Assembly (NCBI GenBank): GCA_015069295.1
Contig: SVIW01000005.1
Coordinates: 47,485 to 111,484, forward strand
From: Clostridiales bacterium
Lineage (GTDB): Bacteria; Bacillota; Clostridia; Christensenellales; Borkfalkiaceae
Direction of reading: 5' to 3'
DNA length: 64,000 nucleotides
The notes beneath the pieces were generated by a model that saw only the letters and a list, made by a program, of their open reading frames with translations, made no database searches and was not told the origin of the DNA. Made by a program: the position numbers and the translations under genes. Shown piece after piece: positions 16,123 to 25,752 of the stretch. How positions within the stretch are numbered: the stretch's first letter is position 1; every line of letters begins with the position of its first letter.

Positions 16123-16600
16123 GAGAAACGGTTTATATACGTCGCAATACGGCGTTGCGGCGCGGTTACATACTATCGGTATGCGCCCTCGTCGCGCCTT
16201 GAACTGCTTGTTTCTTTGTCGTTTCGTGTAACCGAAAGAAACGGTGTATAAGGGCGCACCTTCGGGTAAAAACGGTATTCGCCTCGCTCGTTTACGCGCA
16301 GTAATTCTCACGCAAGGCAAGGAAAACCTTGCGTTCGGTCATCGTTCGCGCGGGCAAATGCGCTCACTCACCTCGCCCCTAAAAGGCATTGTTAATGCCT
16401 TTCTTAACGGGCAGCTCGGCGCGCCTGTCGGGGTACTCACTTCTTCTTGTCTTGCTTGTATCTAACCCGTTTCGTGTAGATACTCGGTATTTTAATTCCA
16501 GCCACAATTCCAAATTCCGAACTCCGAATTTCGAATTTCCAAGACTGGATGCAACGGAACGTTGCCTGCAAGCTCAGCTTGCCCGCGCGAAAAACACTTT
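16123..16600. repeat. Composite intergenic repeat, long copy
   Basis: The 680-bp gap between rplS and the next gene has no believable gene. It holds AAACGGTTTATATACGTCGCAATACGGCG, the palindromic core GTTACATACTATCGGTATGCGCCC, CGCGCCTTGAACTGCTTG, TCGTTTCGTGTAACCG, GTGTATAAGGGCGCAcc, a second TAACCCGTTTCGTGTAG at ~16462, an AATTCC-rich stretch, and AAGACTGGATGCAACGGAACGTTGC at ~16540. These are the same building blocks as at 6564 and 58036. Confidence 0.75.
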
Positions 16601-16612
16601 ACAATACTTTAT

Positions 16613-16661
16613 CAAAAAAAAGGAAAAAAGTTTCGCAATTCGGTTTACTTTTTTCCTTTTT
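16613..16661 (+). terminator. A/T-rich hairpin upstream of the PMT-like gene
   Basis: AAAAAAAGGAAAAAAGT pairs with ACTTTTTTCCTTTTTT across a ~16-base loop. It could terminate either strand. The 3' arm overlaps the -35 and spacer of the following promoter. Confidence 0.55.
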
Positions 16662-16672
16662 TGCTGTACAAT
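16644..16672 (+). promoter_or_regulatory. SigA-type promoter for the PMT-like gene
   Basis: TTTACT (16644-16649), 17-base spacer, TACAAT (16667-16672). Confidence 0.65.
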
Positions 16673-16738
16673 ATAGAGCAGGAATATATAAGGAAGAGGA
16701 ATTTACTTTACCAACTAAAGAAATTCCAAAGGAGCACT

Positions 16739-18691
16739 ATGAAAAAACTTACTTCGTATATGTGGGCGCTCGTGGCGTTGCTTATCGTGTTTTTCACGGT
16801 CGGCGCGTTCACCCTCGGCACGACGGAAACGGCGGGACAATCCCTTTTGGTGAAAGCGGATTCGCCCATTTACCTTTCGTTGACGACAGAAAACGACGAA
16901 ATGCTGGGTTCCGTTTACGTAAACGTGGGGGATATCCACACCGAACTGGAAAGAGAAGCTACCATCACCGTCAAGACGAATACTTCGGCTACTCCTGCAA
17001 CCAATTCGAGTTTCACGGCGGTAAAAGATTTGACGTTGACCCTTTCGAACGTTACGACGCAAAAGGAAGAGGGCAAAGTTTCCAACTATAACTGGATTCA
17101 AATCGGCAACGATATCGAAAAGCCCAAAAAGGTCAAAACGTTGGAAATCAAAACGAGCAAGAATCTCGTTATCCGCGAAATCGTTTGTTTCGATACGAAC
17201 GGCAACCGTATGGAAATTAACGGGTATAGAGGGATAAAGGGCAATAAATATACGGAAGAAGAGCTTGCTTGTTTGTACGACGCGCAGGACGCGTATAACG
17301 CAGAGGCGGGCGCGTATTATAATTTCACGGAAGAAGAAGCCTACTATCTTGCTTCCGTCAACAATTTGCAGGGCGATTCGACCTACGATAAAGACAGCGT
17401 TTATCTTCTTGCGAAAAACCACAACTACCTTGCAACCGTTCTGCTTTCCGGCTCGGTTTCCGTGTTTGGGGAAAGCGTTTTCGCGGTTCGTTTCCCTTCG
17501 CTTGTGGCAACGACCTTGCTGATTTTGTTTGCGGCGCTTCTTATCAAAGAAGTAACCAAGAGCGACAAAGTCGCTTTCCTTACGGCGTTGCTTGTTTGCG
17601 TAGGCGGTTTGGCAACGACGGTCGGCCGTTTGGGCGCACCCTACGCGATGGTAGCCAGCGCGTTGATCGCCAGCGCGTACTTTATGTACAGATTCTACTC
17701 CAAAGGCATTTCCTCCCGCAAGGTTTTGACGGGCGGGTTAAACGTTTTCGTTTCCGGCGTCTTTGCGGCGTTTGCGATGGCAATCGACGCGTCAGCGTTA
17801 TTGCCTACGCTTGCGATTCTCGTTTTGTTTGGCTTCGGGCTTAGAAGACAAAAAATCGCGTATAAGCTTGCTTTGGAAAAGACGTCGGACAAAGAAGAAA
17901 CGGAAATCAACGCAAACGGAGAAACGGTAACGGTAAACCGCGCGGCGGAAAAAGTAAAGAGAAAATACGAAGACAAAGTACGTATTTGTTTTGGTTATGC
18001 GGCGCTTTCCTTCGTAATGATGACGGCGGTATTGCTGTTGCTTTCGGCAATTTCTTGCTATACGGCGTTTATCCGTTCGAACGGCAACGTGGACGAGGGC
18101 TTTATCGTTACGGTATGGCGCGGCTTGCGCTATTCCGTGCGCAGCGGCTGCTTTACGGCGTTTGCGCAAAACGACGGCGGCGTGCTTTCTTGGTTGTTGC
18201 CCATCGGCCCCGCAACCTTGTATACCGCCTCCACCGACGGCTATCTTGCTTGGAACGCATTGCCCAACCTCATCGCCTCGTTTGCGGCGCTTGCAGCGTT
18301 TGTAGCGGTAACGGCAAAAGTAGTGCTCGGCTTCGTGCATAAAACGACCTCGAAGAAAGAATTGCGTATTCGCAGAACCTATTTCTTAATCCTTGGCGGT
18401 ATGTTTGCGTTCGCTTTGACGGGCGTACTCAAAGCGCAGGCAAGCTGCGTATACGCTCTTGGTTTCCAAGCTCTGTATTTGGCTTTTATCCCCGTTCTGC
18501 TCTTGTTGATTCCCGAAAGCTGGACGAAAGGCAAAAAGCTCGCGGCAGAAATTGGAGTTTGGGTACTCGTCGTATTGGCGGCGGCAGTATTCTTTATGAG
18601 TCTTCCTTCCGCGTACGGCGTAGCCACCAGCGCGAGCGGCGCAAAATGGTTCCAATGGACGTCGCTTGGCAATAACGGACTGTTTAAATAA
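16739..18691 (+). CDS. PMT/GT39-like multi-pass membrane protein
   Basis: Protein of 650 residues. An N-terminal membrane anchor (6-30) is followed by an extracytoplasmic domain (~35-165) of Ser/Thr-rich beta type, then about ten helices. The stretch HNYLATVLLSGSVSVFGESVFAVRFPSLVATTLLILFAALL is like the PPL...FGxSxxALRLPSALxG region of dolichyl-phosphate-mannose-type (GT39) glycosyltransferases. EEEAYYLA (~198-205) stands where those enzymes have DEAxY. A ~60-residue charged cytoplasmic loop sits mid-protein. ATG at 16739 follows AAAGGAG. Family placement is tentative; the substrate is unknown. Confidence 0.6.
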   Translation: MKKLTSYMWALVALLIVFFTVGAFTLGTTETAGQSLLVKADSPIYLSLTTENDEMLGSVYVNVGDIHTELEREATITVKTNTSATPATNSSFTAVKDLTLTLSNVTTQKEEGKVSNYNWIQIGNDIEKPKKVKTLEIKTSKNLVIREIVCFDTNGNRMEINGYRGIKGNKYTEEELACLYDAQDAYNAEAGAYYNFTEEEAYYLASVNNLQGDSTYDKDSVYLLAKNHNYLATVLLSGSVSVFGESVFAVRFPSLVATTLLILFAALLIKEVTKSDKVAFLTALLVCVGGLATTVGRLGAPYAMVASALIASAYFMYRFYSKGISSRKVLTGGLNVFVSGVFAAFAMAIDASALLPTLAILVLFGFGLRRQKIAYKLALEKTSDKEETEINANGETVTVNRAAEKVKRKYEDKVRICFGYAALSFVMMTAVLLLLSAISCYTAFIRSNGNVDEGFIVTVWRGLRYSVRSGCFTAFAQNDGGVLSWLLPIGPATLYTASTDGYLAWNALPNLIASFAALAAFVAVTAKVVLGFVHKTTSKKELRIRRTYFLILGGMFAFALTGVLKAQASCVYALGFQALYLAFIPVLLLLIPESWTKGKKLAAEIGVWVLVVLAAAVFFMSLPSAYGVATSASGAKWFQWTSLGNNGLFK

Positions 18692-18704
18692 TCGACACAA
18701 AAGC

Positions 18705-18745
18705 GAGATCCGCGGGCGAAAAACCTTTGCGGATTTCCTTTTTTA
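18705..18745 (+). terminator. Intrinsic terminator before comM
   Basis: GAGATCCGC / GCGGATTTC stem followed by CTTTTTT. Confidence 0.75.
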
Positions 18746-18765
18746 GAAAAACGGGAGAAAAGATT

Positions 18766-20289
18766 ATGATTGCAAGGGTACAAAGCTACGCGCTCTCCGG
18801 TTTGGAAGGAGTATGCGTAACCGTGGAAACGGACATATCCAAGGGCTTGCCCGCGTACGATATGGTAGGTCTGCCCGACGCGGCGGTAAAAGAATCGAAA
18901 GAACGGGTAAAGAGCGCGATAAAAAACAGCGCCATCGAATTCCCTATGCATAAAATTACCGTCAATCTCGCTCCTGCCTACGTCAAAAAAGAGGGTACGT
19001 CTTTCGACCTGCCCGTAGCAATTAGTCTGATGCTTGCTTACGGCACGATTGATGCAGACGTCAGCGGAACGGTTTTTCTCGGCGAATTGGCGTTGAACGG
19101 CGATTTGCGCCCCGTAACGGGAGTTTTACCCGCAATCATTTCCGCCCGCGATAAGGGCTTTAAAAACTTCGTTATCCCCAAGGGCAACGAAAAGGAAGCC
19201 AGTTACGTCCGCGGCGTCAACGTGTACGCGGCGGAAACCTTAAAAGACGTCGTCTTTCATTTGACGGGCAAAGCTCCGCTTTCGCGCGTTGCGCCCGCTT
19301 CCTTTGACGCGACGGCGGAAGAACGGCAGTCGGCGTTCGATTTGGCGTTCGTCAAAGGACAGGAAACGGCAAAGCGCGCTTTGGAGGTAGCCGTAGCGGG
19401 CGGACACAACATTCTTTTCGTAGGCCCTCCGGGCAGCGGGAAAACGATGCTTGCCCGCGCTCTGCCCTCCGTTCTTCCCGATATGACCTTCGACGAAGCC
19501 TTGGAAATTACGAAAATTCACTCGGTTGCAGGCACGCTTGGCGAAAAGGGAATCGTTACCGTTCGCCCTTTCCGCAGCCCGCACCATACGTCGACAACCG
19601 TTTCTCTGTGCGGCGGCGGTACGAAAACCGTCCACCCCGGCGAAATCAGCCTTGCCCACGGCGGCGTGCTGTTTTTGGACGAGTTGCCCGAATATAAGCG
19701 TTCGACCTTAGAAGCGCTCCGGCAGCCCTTAGAAGACGGCGTTATCACCATTTCCCGTTCGGGCGGGACGGTAACCTATCCGGCGTCCTTTATGCTGTGC
19801 GCCAGTATGAACCCTTGCCCTTGCGGACATTACGGCAGTAAACAACGCCGTTGTACTTGTACTCCCAACGACATCCGCCGTTATCACGCGCGGGTTTCGG
19901 GACCGCTGCTTGACCGTATCGACATTCAGGTCGAAGTGGACGGCGTGGACTACGACGCGTTGGTTTCCCAAGCCGACGAGGAAAGGAGCGCCGAGGTCAA
20001 AAAACGCGCGGATACGGCGCGAAAAATCCAACGCGCCCGCTTTGACGGCAGCAATATAAAATCAAATGCGGAGATGGGCGAAAAGGAAACCCGCGCCTAT
20101 TGCGCTTTGGACAAAGAGGGGGAAGAGGTTTTGCGCGAAGCGTTTGAAAGATTGCACCTTTCCGCGCGCGCCCGTTCCCGAATTTTAAAGGTCGCCCGTA
20201 CGATTGCCGACCTTGAACTCTCCGAATCGATTACCCCCGCGCATTTGTACGAGGCAATCTCGTATCGCAGCTATAATTTGGATTCGTAA
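18766..20289 (+). CDS. comM: ComM/YifB family AAA+ helicase-like ATPase (Mg-chelatase related)
   Basis: Protein of 507 residues. An N-terminal Lon-like domain (GLPAYDMVGLPDAAVKESKERVKSAI; GTSFDLPVAISLM; FLGELALNGDLRPVTGVLP) precedes an AAA+ motor with GPPGSGKTMLARALPSVLP and LFLDELPEY, the zinc-like segment MNPCPCGHYGS, and a C-terminal Mg-chelatase helical domain (RARSRILKVARTIADL). ComM promotes branch migration during transformation in Gram-negatives; it often sits near dprA, as here. ATG at 18766 follows GGGAG. Confidence 0.92.
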   Translation: MIARVQSYALSGLEGVCVTVETDISKGLPAYDMVGLPDAAVKESKERVKSAIKNSAIEFPMHKITVNLAPAYVKKEGTSFDLPVAISLMLAYGTIDADVSGTVFLGELALNGDLRPVTGVLPAIISARDKGFKNFVIPKGNEKEASYVRGVNVYAAETLKDVVFHLTGKAPLSRVAPASFDATAEERQSAFDLAFVKGQETAKRALEVAVAGGHNILFVGPPGSGKTMLARALPSVLPDMTFDEALEITKIHSVAGTLGEKGIVTVRPFRSPHHTSTTVSLCGGGTKTVHPGEISLAHGGVLFLDELPEYKRSTLEALRQPLEDGVITISRSGGTVTYPASFMLCASMNPCPCGHYGSKQRRCTCTPNDIRRYHARVSGPLLDRIDIQVEVDGVDYDALVSQADEERSAEVKKRADTARKIQRARFDGSNIKSNAEMGEKETRAYCALDKEGEEVLREAFERLHLSARARSRILKVARTIADLELSESITPAHLYEAISYRSYNLDS

Positions 20290-20292
20290 GCT

Positions 20293-20565
20293 ATGATTTG
20301 GATATATCTTTACGCCGCTTTTTTAGCGGTAACGTCCTTGATAGCCTTTCTTCTCTACGCTGTGGACAAAAAACGCGCGATAGAAAAGGAATGGCGAATT
20401 TCGGAAAAAACCCTGCTTGCCTTTTCCTTTTTCGGCGGGGCAGTCGGCGGGTATCTTGCGATGCAAATCGTTAGACATAAAACGCGGCATTGGTATTTTC
20501 ACGCCGTCAACCTTTTGGGCTTGGCTTGGCAAATCGGGCTTTTAGCGTATTTGCTTGCCGCATAA
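20293..20565 (+). CDS. DUF1294 small membrane protein
   Basis: Protein of 90 residues with three membrane helices. YAVDKKRAIEKEWRISEKTLLAFSFFGGAVGGYLAMQIVRHKTRHWYF is the DUF1294 signature (DKxxA...WRIPExxLL...GGxxGA...RHKT). The function of the family is unknown. It begins 3 bp after comM. Confidence 0.88.
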   Translation: MIWIYLYAAFLAVTSLIAFLLYAVDKKRAIEKEWRISEKTLLAFSFFGGAVGGYLAMQIVRHKTRHWYFHAVNLLGLAWQIGLLAYLLAA

Positions 20566-20585
20566 AAAGAGCAAGGAGAACACAG

Positions 20586-21455
20586 TTGCTTTTCGAAGAA
20601 CAAACGTTGAAAACCGCATTGGTAGAAATCGAGCAAGATTCGCCGCTATACCCCAAGGCGTGGTTGGATTTACCCGACCGCCCCGAAAGGATATACGCGC
20701 TGGGCGATACCTCGCTGCTTAAAGACAAAAAATTCGGTATCGTCGGATCGCGAAGAACTCCTTCGTCGGCGCTGAAAACGGGCGAGTCGATTGCCAAAAC
20801 TCTCAGCGAATATTTCACGGTGGTAACGGGCACGGCGGACGGTGGCGATACGGCGGCGATAGAGGGCGCGCTTGCGGGCACGGGCAAAATTCTTTGCCTG
20901 CTTGCCGGCGGATTTTCTTCCTACCCGCGCTCTCAACAGTTCTTATTAGAACGGGCGGCAGAGCGGGGCTTGCTGCTTGCCGTATACCCCTACGAAACCG
21001 AGGTTCGCGCCTTTTCCTACGAATACCGCAACAAATTGTTGGCGGCGCTTTGCGAGGGGATTCTCGTCCTTGGCGCAGGAGAAAAAAGCGGCGCGCTGAT
21101 TACGGCAAAATACGCAAAAGAGCAGAATAAACCCGTTTTTGCGTTGCCCTATCCACCCTCGTCGGCGGCGGGCGTGGGCTGTAACGGCTTGATAAAACGG
21201 GGCGGCTGTTTGACGGAAACGGCGCAGGATGTTTTAGAGGTATTCGGCATTACGTCTACTCAAAAAGTAAAACCGACCTTAGCAGGCGACGAAGCGAAGG
21301 TGTACGAGGTGCTTTCCCAAAGCGTTGAAGCTCACGTCAGCGAGCTTTCGACGGCAACGGGGATTCCCGTGTTTAAGCTTCGGGCAATCCTTTCGGCGTT
21401 AGAAGTAAAGGGCTGTGCGGCGTCCCTTGGCGGCAATCGTTACGGAGTCGTGTAA
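20586..21455 (+). CDS. dprA: DNA processing protein DprA
   Basis: Loads RecA onto incoming single-stranded DNA. Protein of 289 residues with the Rossmann core: FGIVGSRRTPSSALKTGESIA, VVTGTADGGDTAAIEGAL, and YRNKLLAALCEGILVLGAGEKSGALITAKYAKEQNKPVFALP, plus a C-terminal winged-helix-like end. Typical DprA is ~300-370 residues, so this is short at the N-terminus (no SAM domain). TTG at 20586 follows AAGGAG. It precedes topA, the conserved Bacillota order. Confidence 0.92.
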   Translation: MLFEEQTLKTALVEIEQDSPLYPKAWLDLPDRPERIYALGDTSLLKDKKFGIVGSRRTPSSALKTGESIAKTLSEYFTVVTGTADGGDTAAIEGALAGTGKILCLLAGGFSSYPRSQQFLLERAAERGLLLAVYPYETEVRAFSYEYRNKLLAALCEGILVLGAGEKSGALITAKYAKEQNKPVFALPYPPSSAAGVGCNGLIKRGGCLTETAQDVLEVFGITSTQKVKPTLAGDEAKVYEVLSQSVEAHVSELSTATGIPVFKLRAILSALEVKGCAASLGGNRYGVV

Positions 21456-21493
21456 AATTACAACGTAAAAAATTTAAGTGTAAGGAATATAGA

Positions 21494-23827
21494 ATGGATT
21501 TAATTATCGTAGAGTCGCCCTCGAAGGCGAAAACCATCTCCAAATACCTCAAAGGCAAATACCGCGTAGACGCTTCGGCGGGACATATCCGCGATTTGCC
21601 GGTGCATACGCTCGGCGTGGATATAAAAAATAATTTCGAGCCCAAGTACGTCAATTCCGAGGGCAAGGAAGACGTTATCCGCCGCCTTACGGACGCGACG
21701 AAAAAAGCGGGACGCGTCTATCTTGCAACCGACCCCGACCGCGAGGGAGAGGCGATTGCTTGGCATTTGCAGACGGTATTGGGCTTAGACGAAGAGGGCT
21801 TGAACCGTATCGAATTCAACGAGGTTTCCCAGCGCGCCATCGAACACGCGCTGCAAACGCCGCGTAAAATCAATTATAGTCTCGTAGACGCGCAGCAGGC
21901 GCGCCGCGTATTGGACCGATTGGTGGGTTATAAGCTTTCCACCTTGTTGAACCACAAAATCGAGGACAAAAACGGTAACGGTAAACGCACCCTTTCGGGG
22001 GGAAGAGTCCAATCGGTTGCCTTGCGCTTAATCGTGGAAAGAGAACGGGAAATTACGGCGTTTATTCCCCAAGAATATTGGAATTTGACGGCGGAATTAC
22101 AAGACTTGCCCAAAACGCACGCACCTTTTAAGGCGATGCTGGAAAAGAAGGGCGCTAAAAAATACAAGCCCGCTTCAAGGGAAGAAACGGAAAGCGTTCT
22201 TGCGGTATTGGACAGCGGCAAATTCGCGGTTTCCAAGGTCAAGAAAACGATTGCAAAGTCCCACGCGCCCGCGCCGTTTACGACCAGCTCGTTGCAGCAG
22301 GACGCTTCGACGAAGCTTGGCTTTACCGCGCCCGAAACGATGACGCTTGCCCAGCACCTTTACGAGGGTATCGCGACGGAAAACGGCGACCATATCGCCT
22401 TTATCACCTATATGCGTACCGACTCCGTCCGCGTATCCAAGGAAGCGCAGGCAAAGGCGTTAGAGCGTATTCGCGCGGTATACGGCGACGAGTACGTGCC
22501 TGAAAAACCCAACTATTACGCTTCGAAAAAGGGCGCGCAGGACGCGCACGAAGCCATTCGTCCCAACGATATCCAAATGACCCCCGAAAAAGCAAAGGGG
22601 CTTTTGGACAAGAAACATTACGCGCTTTACAAACTGGTGTACGACCGTTTCTTGGCTTCGCAGATGGCGGAGGCAAAATACAACAGTATGCAGATGGAAA
22701 TCGAAAATAGTGGTTACGTTTTCAAATCGAGCGGAAAGGTATTACTCTTCCCCGGTTTTACGGCGGTGTATCAAGACGTCAGCGCGAAAAAGGACGAGGA
22801 CGAGGGTATCAATGCGGCGAAGCTTCTGCCCGATTTGAAAGAGGGGGATATTTTAGACCTCGTTTCTATGCAGAAAGAGCAAAAATTCACCAAGCCCCCC
22901 CTTCGCTATACCGACGCTTCTTTGGTAAAAACGATGGAAGAAAAGGGGATTGGCAGACCATCCACGTACGCTACGATCATTTCGAAATTGATGCAAAAAT
23001 ACGTTAAAAAGGACGGGAAATATATGACGCCCGCCCCGATTGCGTACGACGTTGTAGATATGCTTGTCAAATGTTTCGTGGACGTTATGGACGTAGGCTT
23101 TACCGCGGGTATGGAAAATAAACTCGATAACATCGAAGAGGGCGGTACCGATTGGCATACCGTCATCGGGGATTTCTATCCCGGCTTTGAAAAGAATTTA
23201 AGGAACGCTTCCACCTACGGCGACCAGCTAACGGACGAAGTATGCGGAAAATGCGGGCATTTTATGATCCGCCGCACGGGGAAATTCGGGAAATATCTCG
23301 CTTGTTCGAACTATCCCGAATGTCAAAATATTTTAAGCGAGGGCGCGGAAGAAGTTTCCGCGGTACGCTGTCCCAAGTGCGGGGAAAATATGGTGGTAAA
23401 AAGCGGGAAATTCGGGAAATTCTTGGCTTGTCCCAGCTATCCCGATTGCCGTTCCACTCTGTCGATGCCCTCGGACGAAGCGCCCAAGCTTGCGGGCAAA
23501 TGCCCCGAATGCGGCGCGGCGATGACCGTCCGCAAATCCAAGCACGGCAAAGTGTATTATAGCTGTTCGGGGTATCCCGATTGCAAATTTATGAGCTGGG
23601 ACGTCCCCACGGGGGACAAATGCCCCGACTGTAACGCCGCGCTCGTAAAATCGGGCAGAAACGGCGTGCGTTGCAGCAATAAGGACTGTTCGTATAAGAT
23701 AAAGACGCCCGTCAAGGCAAAGTTCCAAACGGACGAAGACTTTGCGCCCCCTTTGCTTGACGAGCCGATTTATTTCGATTACGACGACGAAAACGCAGGT
23801 TATTTCCCTCCCGATTATGAAGAATAA
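21494..23827 (+). CDS. topA: DNA topoisomerase I
   Basis: Type IA topoisomerase of 777 residues. TOPRIM domain: IVESPSKAKTISKYL and TDPDREGEAIAWHL. The active-site Tyr is in ITYMRTDSVRVS (~299-310). Near the end KTMEEKGIGRPSTYATII is the usual core motif. The C-terminus carries four zinc ribbons (CGKCGH..., CPKCGE..., CPECGA..., CPDCNA...), each with CxxC pairs, and an acidic tail. trmFO overlaps its last 11 bases. Confidence 0.97.
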   Translation: MDLIIVESPSKAKTISKYLKGKYRVDASAGHIRDLPVHTLGVDIKNNFEPKYVNSEGKEDVIRRLTDATKKAGRVYLATDPDREGEAIAWHLQTVLGLDEEGLNRIEFNEVSQRAIEHALQTPRKINYSLVDAQQARRVLDRLVGYKLSTLLNHKIEDKNGNGKRTLSGGRVQSVALRLIVEREREITAFIPQEYWNLTAELQDLPKTHAPFKAMLEKKGAKKYKPASREETESVLAVLDSGKFAVSKVKKTIAKSHAPAPFTTSSLQQDASTKLGFTAPETMTLAQHLYEGIATENGDHIAFITYMRTDSVRVSKEAQAKALERIRAVYGDEYVPEKPNYYASKKGAQDAHEAIRPNDIQMTPEKAKGLLDKKHYALYKLVYDRFLASQMAEAKYNSMQMEIENSGYVFKSSGKVLLFPGFTAVYQDVSAKKDEDEGINAAKLLPDLKEGDILDLVSMQKEQKFTKPPLRYTDASLVKTMEEKGIGRPSTYATIISKLMQKYVKKDGKYMTPAPIAYDVVDMLVKCFVDVMDVGFTAGMENKLDNIEEGGTDWHTVIGDFYPGFEKNLRNASTYGDQLTDEVCGKCGHFMIRRTGKFGKYLACSNYPECQNILSEGAEEVSAVRCPKCGENMVVKSGKFGKFLACPSYPDCRSTLSMPSDEAPKLAGKCPECGAAMTVRKSKHGKVYYSCSGYPDCKFMSWDVPTGDKCPDCNAALVKSGRNGVRCSNKDCSYKIKTPVKAKFQTDEDFAPPLLDEPIYFDYDDENAGYFPPDYEE

Positions 23828-25139
23828 GACCGTTACGGTAATCGGCGGCGGATTGGCGGGCAGCGAGGCGGCGTACTATCTTGCCTCCCGCGGCATAAAA
23901 ACCACCCTCGTCGAGATGAAACCGAAAAAATTTACTCCCGCGCATACGAGCGAGAACTACGGCGAACTCGTTTGCTCCAATTCGTTAAAGAGCAACGACG
24001 CCTACGCCAACGCTTGCGGACTGTTAAAGGAAGAAATGCGCCTTTTGGGGTCGATGGTTATTGAGGCGGCGGACGCGACGAAAGTCCCCGCAGGCGCGGC
24101 GCTTGCCGTGGACAGAGAAAAATTTTCCGCGTATATCAGTGAAAAATTAAAAACCTGCCCCAACCTTACTTTGCAAACGGAAGAGGTAACTTCCTTGCCC
24201 GAAGTGGAAAAGGACGGGGACAGGTACGTGATTATTGCTACCGGTCCGTTGACGGCAGAGCCTTTAAGCGAGGATATCAAGAACAAAACGGGCGGAGGGT
24301 TGCACTTTTTCGACGCCTCCGCGCCCATCGTCTTAGCGGAGAGTATCGACCTTGCTCACGCCTTTACGGGCGACCGTTACGGCAAAGGCACGGGCGATTA
24401 TATCAACTGCCCGATGACGAAAGAGGAATATTACGCCTTTGTGGACGAGCTGTTAAAAGCCGAACGCGCGCACTTGCACGAATTTGAAAAAGGGGAGATT
24501 TTCGAGGGTTGTATGCCCGTTGAGGTAATGGCTTCCCGCGGCAGGGATACTTTGCGGTTCGGCACGTTAAAGCCCGTGGGGCTTGCCGACGAGGAGGGGA
24601 AACGCCCTTACGCCGTGTTGCAGCTTCGAAAAGAAAACGAGGCGGGAACGATGTACAATCTCGTGGGATTTCAGACGAATTTGAAATTTCCCGAACAAAA
24701 GCGGGTGTTTTCTATGATTCCTGCTCTGCACAGCGCCGAATATTTGCGCTACGGGGTTATGCACAGAAATACGTATATTCATTCGCCCGACGTTTTAAAT
24801 CCCGATTTTTCGTTTAAAAATAACCGTAGGATTTTTTTTGCGGGACAAATTACGGGCGTAGAGGGGTACGTGGAAAGCGCGGCAAGCGGACTGTTGGCGG
24901 CAATTCATATCGCCGACGAAATTTTAGACCGCCCTGCCCACGTCTTTGACGAGCAGACGGTTTGCGGCGCGCTTGAAAAACATATTTCCACCCCCGTCAA
25001 AGACTTTCAACCGATGAACGCAAACTACGGAATTTTGTCCCCGTTGCCTACGCGTATAAAGGACAAAAAAGAACGCTATCACGCCCTTTCCAAACGCGCG
25101 ATAGAACGGATAAAAGAACAACTCGAAGACAGGAGATAA
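23817..25139 (+). CDS. trmFO: Methylenetetrahydrofolate-tRNA-(uracil-5-)-methyltransferase TrmFO
   Basis: Folate- and FAD-dependent enzyme that makes m5U54 in tRNA. Protein of 440 residues. [19 protein letters not shown] binds [21 protein letters not shown] and [19 protein letters not shown] are family signatures. The ATG at 23817 overlaps the topA stop, so translation is coupled. The order topA-trmFO-hslV is classic in Bacillota, but xerC, often between trmFO and hslV, is missing. Confidence 0.96.
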   Translation: MKNKTVTVIGGGLAGSEAAYYLASRGIKTTLVEMKPKKFTPAHTSENYGELVCSNSLKSNDAYANACGLLKEEMRLLGSMVIEAADATKVPAGAALAVDREKFSAYISEKLKTCPNLTLQTEEVTSLPEVEKDGDRYVIIATGPLTAEPLSEDIKNKTGGGLHFFDASAPIVLAESIDLAHAFTGDRYGKGTGDYINCPMTKEEYYAFVDELLKAERAHLHEFEKGEIFEGCMPVEVMASRGRDTLRFGTLKPVGLADEEGKRPYAVLQLRKENEAGTMYNLVGFQTNLKFPEQKRVFSMIPALHSAEYLRYGVMHRNTYIHSPDVLNPDFSFKNNRRIFFAGQITGVEGYVESAASGLLAAIHIADEILDRPAHVFDEQTVCGALEKHISTPVKDFQPMNANYGILSPLPTRIKDKKERYHALSKRAIERIKEQLEDRR

Positions 25140-25143
25140 CGGT

Positions 25144-25752
25144 ATGGAATTTAGAGGAACGACGATTTGCGCTGTCAAAAAGAACGGCGTTACGGCGATT
25201 GCCGGCGACGGTCAGGTTACGATGGGCGAATCGGTCATTTTTAAAAATACGGCGGTCAAGGTACGCCGCATTTTCGGCGGCAAAGTCATTTTGGGCTTTG
25301 CAGGCTCGGTTACAGACGCCTTTGCGCTGACCGAACGCTTTGAGGGAATGCTCAATAAATTCGGCGGCAATTTGATGCGCTCGGCGGTGGAGCTTGCCGA
25401 GCTTTGGCGCAGCGATAAAATCGGCAGAAAATTGGACGCTATGATGATTACCGCCGACGAAAATACCTTACTTATTTTGTCGGGCACGGGCGAAGTTATC
25501 GAGCCGGACGAGGGCGTTTGCGCCATCGGCAGCGGCGGCAATTACGCGTTGGCGGCGGCGCGCGCGTTGTACCAAGAAACGGACTACGACGCGGCGACGA
25601 TTGCAAAAAAAGCCTTAAAAATCGCTTCGGAAATTTGCGTATTCACCAACGACAATATTCGTTTGGAAACGGTCGGGGAAGAGCTCAACGCAACCCTGCC
25701 CCCTGCAAAATTGGCAAAAAAGCCCGCTAAGACGAAAAAGGAGGAAGATTAA
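25144..25752 (+). CDS. hslV: ATP-dependent protease subunit HslV (ClpQ)
   Basis: Threonine protease that forms the HslUV complex. MEFRG is a short propeptide before the catalytic [59 protein letters not shown] and [12 protein letters not shown] follow in family order. Length 202 exceeds the usual ~175-180 because of a Lys/Ala/Pro-rich tail (~183-202). hslU begins directly at the stop codon. Confidence 0.96.
   Translation: MEFRGTTICAVKKNGVTAIAGDGQVTMGESVIFKNTAVKVRRIFGGKVILGFAGSVTDAFALTERFEGMLNKFGGNLMRSAVELAELWRSDKIGRKLDAMMITADENTLLILSGTGEVIEPDEGVCAIGSGGNYALAAARALYQETDYDAATIAKKALKIASEICVFTNDNIRLETVGEELNATLPPAKLAKKPAKTKKEED

Noticed and set aside
16244..16676. Two open frames of 73 and 95 codons in the repeat region
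   Set aside because: They consist of repeat modules, lack ribosome sites and have Arg/Leu/Ser-rich composition without domains.
20490..20585. Upstream extension of dprA inside the DUF1294 gene
   Set aside because: It reads an alternate frame of DUF1294; TTG at 20586 has AAGGAG and gives a normal DprA start.
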